A DNA stretch of 64,000 nt, from assembly GCA_946479745.1 (NCBI GenBank), contig CAMLGZ010000001.1, positions 403,671 through 467,670 of the forward strand. The letters are read 5' to 3'. A model generated the notes under the pieces. The model was not told the DNA's origin and searched no databases. It saw nothing but the letters and a program-made list of their open reading frames with translations. Below, one piece after another: positions 59,859 to 64,000 of this stretch (positions are counted from its first letter, which is position 1; the number at the start of each line of letters is the position of its first letter). This stretch comes from an uncultured Pseudoxanthomonas sp. Its GTDB lineage: Bacteria; Pseudomonadota; Gammaproteobacteria; Xanthomonadales; Xanthomonadaceae. The position numbers and the translations under genes were made by a program.

Positions 59859-60215
59859 TCAGAACTGCAGACCAGCTTCGCGGGCGGCGTCGGCCAGGGC
59901 CTTGATGCGGCCGTGGTAACGGTAGCCCGAACGGTCGAAGGCGATCTTCTGGATGCCAGCGGCCACGGCGCGCTCGGCGATGACCTTGCCCACGCGGGCG
60001 GCGGCATCGCTGTTCTTGCCGTTCTTCAGGCCTTCGCGCACATCGGCCTGCAGCGTGTTGGCGGCGGCGATGACCTTGGAGCCGTCGGCGCTGAACAGCT
60101 GCGCGTACAGGTGCTGGCCGGTGCGCAGCACCGACAGGCGCGGCACGCCGAGCACACGGATGTGGGCGCGGGTGCTCTTGGCGCGGCGGAGACGGGCGTT
60201 GTTCTTGATGCTCAT
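59859..60215 (-). CDS. rplR: 50S ribosomal protein L18
   Basis: The 118-residue 5S-rRNA-binding protein shows [40 protein letters not shown] and [20 protein letters not shown], with the family C-terminus AREAGLQF. It lies 32 bases after rplF and is followed by the unusual long gap to rpsE. Confidence 0.98.
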   Translation of the reverse strand: MSIKNNARLRRAKSTRAHIRVLGVPRLSVLRTGQHLYAQLFSADGSKVIAAANTLQADVREGLKNGKNSDAAARVGKVIAERAVAAGIQKIAFDRSGYRYHGRIKALADAAREAGLQF

Positions 60216-60247
60216 GATCTTGATCCTTGGGAAGCGGATAAGCCTTA

Positions 60248-60775
60248 TTAGGCTTTCTTGGCTTCCTTGCGAATGATGACTTCGTCGGAGTACTTCACGC
60301 CCTTGCCCTTGTAGGGCTCCGGCGGACGGAAACCGCGAATCTTGGCGGCCACTTCACCGACGCGCTGCTTGTCCGAACCCTGGACCAGGATTTCGGTCTG
60401 GGTCGGGGTGGTGATGGTGATGCCTTCCGGGGTCTTGAACAGCACCGGGTGCGAAAAGCCCAGCGACAGGTTCAGGTCCTTGCCGGCCATGGCGGCGCGG
60501 TAACCCACGCCCACCAGCTCGAGCTTGCGCTCGAAACCTTCCGACACGCCCTTGACCATGTTGGCCAGGATCGCGCGGATGGTGCCGGTGATGGCATCGT
60601 CGGCCGGCGTGGCCGGCGACAGGTTCAGCACGCCGTCTTCGAGCTTGATCTCGACGCCCGACGGCTTGACCAGCGACAGGGTGCCCTTCGGGCCCTTGAC
60701 GCTCAGCGAACCGGACTGGTTGTTGAAATCGACGCCCTTCGGCAGGGTGATCGGCTGTTTGGCTACACGGGACAT
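60248..60775 (-). CDS. rplF: 50S ribosomal protein L6
   Basis: The 175-residue protein opens [20 protein letters not shown] and has two similar domains, the first with [20 protein letters not shown], the second ending [20 protein letters not shown] and [16 protein letters not shown]. It follows rpsH by 12 bases. The protein binds near the GTPase centre of the 50S subunit. Confidence 0.98.
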   Translation of the reverse strand: MSRVAKQPITLPKGVDFNNQSGSLSVKGPKGTLSLVKPSGVEIKLEDGVLNLSPATPADDAITGTIRAILANMVKGVSEGFERKLELVGVGYRAAMAGKDLNLSLGFSHPVLFKTPEGITITTPTQTEILVQGSDKQRVGEVAAKIRGFRPPEPYKGKGVKYSDEVIIRKEAKKA

Positions 60776-60787
60776 ACGTTTACTCCC

Positions 60788-61183
60788 TTAAGCCACGAAG
60801 CACAGGACTTCACCGCCGACGCCCTGCTGGCGCGCCTGCGAGTCGGTCATGATGCCCTTGGAGGTGGAAATGATGGCGACGCCCAGACCGTCCAGCACCT
60901 TGGGCAGATCGGCCTTGCCGCTGTACTTGCGCAGGCCCGAACGGGACACGCGCGTCAGGCGCTCGATCACCGGCTTGCCTTCGAAGTACTTCAGCACGAT
61001 CTCGAGCTGCGGCTTGTTGTCGACGGTGTTGATGCGCGAATCGGCGATATAGCCTTCGGCCTTCAGCACGCCGGCGATGGCGACCTTGATGTTGGAGGAC
61101 GGCATCTTCACCGTCGGCTTGCCCACAGCGGCCGCATTCTTGATGCGGACCAGCATGTCGGCGATGGGATCAGTCATGCTCAT
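60788..61183 (-). CDS. rpsH: 30S ribosomal protein S8
   Basis: The 131-residue protein opens [20 protein letters not shown] and ends with [20 protein letters not shown] and [11 protein letters not shown], both hallmark S8 segments. In E. coli S8 represses the spc operon at rplE. It lies between rpsN and rplF. Confidence 0.98.
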   Translation of the reverse strand: MSMTDPIADMLVRIKNAAAVGKPTVKMPSSNIKVAIAGVLKAEGYIADSRINTVDNKPQLEIVLKYFEGKPVIERLTRVSRSGLRKYSGKADLPKVLDGLGVAIISTSKGIMTDSQARQQGVGGEVLCFVA

Positions 61184-61246
61184 TGCGTATTACCCTTTGA
61201 GTAGCACCGATATCCGCTTTCGCGAAAATCTTAGGTTGGTTGAATT

Positions 61247-61552
61247 TTACCAGCTGGCCTTGCGCAGGCCGGGAACGTCGCCGTTCATCGTCGCCTTGCG
61301 CAGCATGTTGCGGCCGAGGCCGAACTTGCTGTAGACGCCGCGCGAACGGCCCGAAAGTGCGCAACGATTGCGTTCGCGGCAGGGCGACGAATCGCGCGGC
61401 AGCTTCTGCAGCTTGGTCACGGCTTCCATTTTCTCTTCGTACGAAGCGCTCTGGCTGGAGATGGTCTTCTTCAGCGCATCGCGCTTGGCGGCGTACTTCT
61501 TGGACAGTTTGGCCCGCTTCAGATCGCGGTTAACCATTGAGGTCTTTGCCAT
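61247..61552 (-). CDS. rpsN: 30S ribosomal protein S14 (zinc-free form)
   Basis: The 101-residue protein is the longer, zinc-independent S14: [20 protein letters not shown], a helical insert, then [20 protein letters not shown] without the four-Cys zinc knuckle of the short form, ending [11 protein letters not shown]. It follows rplE by 20 bases. Confidence 0.98.
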   Translation of the reverse strand: MAKTSMVNRDLKRAKLSKKYAAKRDALKKTISSQSASYEEKMEAVTKLQKLPRDSSPCRERNRCALSGRSRGVYSKFGLGRNMLRKATMNGDVPGLRKASW

Positions 61553-61572
61553 TGCTCAGGTTTCCTTGCGAA

Positions 61573-62115
61573 TCAGTTGCGGAACGGGAATTTGAAAGCT
61601 TCGAGCAGCGCCTTTGCTTCGGCGTCGGTCTTGGCAGTGGTGGTGATGGCGATATCCATGCCGCGAACCGCATCGACCTGGTCGAAGTCGATTTCCGGGA
61701 AGATGATCTGTTCCTTCACGCCCATGTTGTAGTTGCCGCGACCGTCGAAAGAACGGCCGGACACGCCACGGAAGTCGCGCACGCGCGGCAGCGAGACGTT
61801 GACCAGGCGGTCGAAGAATTCGTACATCTTCGCGCGGCGCAGGGTCACCTTGCAGCCGATCGGCCAACCGTCGCGGATCTTGAACGAAGCCACCGAAACG
61901 CGCGACTTGGTCGTGATCGGCTTCTGGCCGGTGATCTTGGCCAGGTCGGCGACCGCGTTCTCCAGGATCTTCTTGTTGGTCGCGGCTTCGCCCACGCCCA
62001 TATTGATGGTGATCTTGGTGATGCGCGGCACTTCCATCGGATTGGCGTAGCCGAACTTCTCGGTCAGGCTGGGAACAACCTGTTCCTTGTAGAACTTTTC
62101 GAGACGGGTGGTCAT
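61573..62115 (-). CDS. rplE: 50S ribosomal protein L5
   Basis: The 180-residue 5S-rRNA-binding protein shows [40 protein letters not shown] and [20 protein letters not shown], with [20 protein letters not shown] near the P-site tRNA loop. It lies between rplX and rpsN in standard order; in E. coli the S8 binding site regulating the operon is at its start. Confidence 0.98.
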   Translation of the reverse strand: MTTRLEKFYKEQVVPSLTEKFGYANPMEVPRITKITINMGVGEAATNKKILENAVADLAKITGQKPITTKSRVSVASFKIRDGWPIGCKVTLRRAKMYEFFDRLVNVSLPRVRDFRGVSGRSFDGRGNYNMGVKEQIIFPEIDFDQVDAVRGMDIAITTTAKTDAEAKALLEAFKFPFRN

Positions 62116-62126
62116 GACTTCATTCC

Positions 62127-62441
62127 TTAGGCGTCGAGCGCCTCACCGCTGGAGCGGAACACACGCAATTTGCGTCCATCCTCCAGCACTTTGAAACCGA
62201 TACGCTCGCCCTTGCCGGAAGCCGGGTTGAACAGCGCGATATTGGAGATGTGCATCGAAGCTTCACGCTCGACCACGCCGCCGGCGACACCCGCCTGCGG
62301 GTTCGGCTTGGTGTGGCGCTTGATGATGTTGACGTTGGAGACGATCACGCGATCGCCGTCCACACGCACCACGTCACCACGCTTGCCCTTGTCCTTGCCG
62401 GCGATGACGACCACCTGGTCGCCCTTCTTGATACGGTTCAT
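62127..62441 (-). CDS. rplX: 50S ribosomal protein L24
   Basis: The 104-residue protein opens [20 protein letters not shown], the KOW motif that binds 23S rRNA, with [20 protein letters not shown] and [20 protein letters not shown]. It begins the spc segment after rplN, with a 64-base gap. Confidence 0.98.
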   Translation of the reverse strand: MNRIKKGDQVVVIAGKDKGKRGDVVRVDGDRVIVSNVNIIKRHTKPNPQAGVAGGVVEREASMHISNIALFNPASGKGERIGFKVLEDGRKLRVFRSSGEALDA

Positions 62442-62505
62442 AACATTTCTCTCTTCAATCTGTAACAGCGCTGCTTCGTCAGGCCTTTGCCATTTACGGC
62501 TCGGC

Positions 62506-62874
62506 TCAGAGCACTTCAGGCGCGAGCGAAACGATCTTCATGAACTTCTCGGAACGCAGCTCGCGGGTTACTGGCCCGAAGATGCGGGTACCGATCGGTT
62601 CCTGCTTGTTGTTGAGCAGCACGGCCGCGTTGCCATCGAAGCGGATCAGCGAACCGTCCGCACGGCGAACACCCTTGCGGGTGCGCACGACGACGGCATC
62701 GTAGACTTCACCCTTCTTGACCTTGCCACGCGGGATGGCGTCCTTCACGGTCACTTTGATGATGTCGCCAATGTGCGCGTAACGGCGCTTGGAGCCGCCC
62801 AGCACTTTGATACACATCAGTTCCTTGGCGCCGGAGTTGTCGGCCGCGTCAAGGTAGCTCTGCATCTGGATCAT
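62506..62874 (-). CDS. rplN: 50S ribosomal protein L14
   Basis: The 122-residue protein opens [20 protein letters not shown] and contains [20 protein letters not shown] and [20 protein letters not shown], ending LAPEVL. It lies 16 bases after rpsQ and contacts the 30S subunit through bridge B8. Confidence 0.98.
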   Translation of the reverse strand: MIQMQSYLDAADNSGAKELMCIKVLGGSKRRYAHIGDIIKVTVKDAIPRGKVKKGEVYDAVVVRTRKGVRRADGSLIRFDGNAAVLLNNKQEPIGTRIFGPVTRELRSEKFMKIVSLAPEVL

Positions 62875-62890
62875 GATTCAGGTTTCCTTG

Positions 62891-63157
62891 TTAGACGGCC
62901 GCACGGGTGACGATTTCCACCACGCGCCAGTTCTTGGTCTTGGACAGTGGGGCGATTTCGACCACGCGCACCACATCGCCTTCGTTGCAGGCGTTGTCGG
63001 CGTCATGGGCATGCAGCTTGCTGGAACGGCGGATGTATTTGCCGTACAGCGCATGCTTGACCTGACGCTCCACCAGCACGGTGACGGTCTTGTCCATCTT
63101 GTTGCTCACGACACGGCCTTCGACCGTGCGCTGCGATTTTTCTTTGTTGTCGCTCAT
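62891..63157 (-). CDS. rpsQ: 30S ribosomal protein S17
   Basis: The 88-residue protein shows [20 protein letters not shown] then [20 protein letters not shown] and [20 protein letters not shown], the OB-fold of S17. The ATG at 63157 follows AAGGAC; a GTG one codon upstream is less likely. It lies eleven bases after rpmC. Confidence 0.97.
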   Translation of the reverse strand: MSDNKEKSQRTVEGRVVSNKMDKTVTVLVERQVKHALYGKYIRRSSKLHAHDADNACNEGDVVRVVEIAPLSKTKNWRVVEIVTRAAV

Positions 63158-63168
63158 CACGTCGGTCC

Positions 63169-63354
63169 TTACTTCTTGCTACCCAGCAGGGTCTTGACGC
63201 GAGCGATCTCGCGGCGAACCCGGCGGGTTTCATGGGTCTTGGGCAGCTGACCGGTGACCTGCTGCATGCGCAGGGAGAACTGCTCCTTGCGCAGGTCGGT
63301 CAGGTGTTCGTTCAGCTGGTCGGCCGACTTCTCACGGAGTTGTTTGAGTTCCAT
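63169..63354 (-). CDS. rpmC: 50S ribosomal protein L29
   Basis: The 61-residue helical protein at the tunnel exit opens [20 protein letters not shown] and continues [20 protein letters not shown] and [18 protein letters not shown]. The start at 63354 overlaps the rplP stop (TAATG), so the two are coupled. The in-frame extension further upstream lies within rplP and is not used. Confidence 0.97.
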   Translation of the reverse strand: MELKQLREKSADQLNEHLTDLRKEQFSLRMQQVTGQLPKTHETRRVRREIARVKTLLGSKK

Positions 63355-63767
63355 TAGCGCACCGTCCGGGTAACGAAAGTGGTGGTCACGGACAGCTTGG
63401 CCGCAGCCAGGCGGAACGCCTCGCGTGCGATTTCCTCGGTCACGCCTTCGATCTCGTAGATCATGCGGCCGGGCTGGATCTGGGCTACCCAATATTCCAC
63501 GTTGCCCTTACCGGAGCCCATGCGGACCTCGATGGGCTTCTTGGTGATCGGCTTGTCGGGGAACACGCGGATCCACATCTTGCCGCCACGCTTGACGTAA
63601 CGGCTGATGGAACGGCGCGCGGCCTCGATCTGGCGCGCGGTCAACTGACCGTGCGCGGTGGCCTTCAGGCCGTACTCGCCGAAACTGACGAGATTGCCGC
63701 TCCAGCTCAGGCCGTCGTTACGGCCCTTGTGCTGCTTGCGGTACTTGGTACGTTTTGGTTGCAACAT
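63354..63767 (-). CDS. rplP: 50S ribosomal protein L16
   Basis: The 137-residue protein opens [20 protein letters not shown] and shows [40 protein letters not shown] and [20 protein letters not shown]. It helps shape the A site of the 50S subunit. It overlaps rpmC by one base and follows rpsC by six bases. Confidence 0.98.
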   Translation of the reverse strand: MLQPKRTKYRKQHKGRNDGLSWSGNLVSFGEYGLKATAHGQLTARQIEAARRSISRYVKRGGKMWIRVFPDKPITKKPIEVRMGSGKGNVEYWVAQIQPGRMIYEIEGVTEEIAREAFRLAAAKLSVTTTFVTRTVR

Positions 63768-63773
63768 GGCCGG

Positions 63774-64000
63774 TTACCTCGCGTCACGGTCACGGGCCGG
63801 ACGCGACGGACGTTCGCTGCGCTCGGGGCGCGCTTCGTCCTGCTTTTCCTGGCCAATCTGGGAGAAGTCGAACACTTCGCCCTTGTAAACCCACACCTTG
63901 ATTCCGATGATGCCGTAGGTGGTCTTCGCCTCGGCAAAACCGTAATCGATGTCGGCACGCAGCGTGTGCAGCGGCACGCGGCCTTCGCGGTACCACTCCG
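63774..64000 (-). CDS. rpsC: 30S ribosomal protein S3, C-terminal part
   Basis: The window ends inside this gene; 75 C-terminal residues are present. The conserved segment [20 protein letters not shown] then [18 protein letters not shown] is the S3 C-terminal domain. It is followed by a charged tail rich in Arg, Glu, Asp and Pro that ends [10 protein letters not shown] and is longer than in E. coli. The gene reads toward rplP in the normal S10-operon order. Confidence 0.95.
   Translation of the reverse strand, partial: EWYREGRVPLHTLRADIDYGFAEAKTTYGIIGIKVWVYKGEVFDFSQIGQEKQDEARPERSERPSRPARDRDAR

Overview
The window looks like a chromosomal segment of a high-GC gammaproteobacterium of the Xanthomonadaceae (Lysobacteraceae) group. 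Grounds for this are a class II DAHP synthase, an S46 dipeptidyl peptidase, a TorF-type porin, an RpoA with a D/R/G/A-rich insert ([14 protein letters not shown]), an AcnD/PrpF-type methylcitrate pathway, and dense palindromic intergenic repeats. Assignment to family level is inference; the genus cannot be fixed from the sequence by eye. No phage, IS element, CRISPR array, tRNA or rRNA gene was seen.

Layout. 0.1-8.4 kb (minus strand): a folC-dedD-cvpA-purF block, in the same order as in enterobacteria, preceded by a histidine phosphatase, a small TonB-domain protein and an S46 peptidase. 8.5-17.4 kb: threonine catabolism genes tdh and kbl (plus strand), which flank a minus-strand cluster of a TorF-like porin gene and a five-gene sulfate uptake operon (OprO/P-type porin, sulfate-binding protein, CysT, CysW, CysA). 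17.4-20.1 kb: a pseudouridine synthase, a secreted unknown and an OmpA-family protein. 20.3-32.9 kb: prpD; a ygiD-like dioxygenase converging on a LysR regulator; a divergent MFS/aldo-keto reductase/zinc-type alcohol dehydrogenase/LysE set; a YczE-like membrane protein; FadH-like reductase; a SleB-like hydrolase; a glutathione transferase.

33.2-42.9 kb: a nearly complete propionate (2-methylcitrate) module: prpB-prpC-acnD-prpF on the minus strand, prpE further upstream, and between them, divergent from prpB, a protein that joins an N-terminal helix-turn-helix to a full citrate-synthase domain. That fusion is the strongest candidate here for an uncharacterised sensor-regulator, because it sits where a prp regulator is expected and keeps the synthase active-site residues. 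Together with prpD at 20.3 kb, the genome encodes two chemically different routes for dehydrating 2-methylcitrate.

43-53.6 kb: housekeeping and central metabolism: mdh with a membrane-anchored glutaredoxin-like protein and an aspartate aminotransferase, ppiB, typA/bipA, a DUF2127 membrane protein, a lipoprotein amidase, class II DAHP synthase and dsbB. 53.7-64 kb: the minus-strand S10/spc/alpha ribosomal cluster, from rpsC (cut by the window end) through rplP, rpmC, rpsQ, rplN, rplX, rplE, rpsN, rpsH, rplF, rplR, rpsE, rpmD, rplO and secY to rpsM, rpsK, rpsD, rpoA, rplQ, ended by a clear intrinsic terminator.

Several spacers hold palindromic repeats of the REP/BIME kind. One copy lies inside the folC reading frame and adds about 39 codons without breaking it; another supplies the stop codon of the pseudouridine synthase gene.
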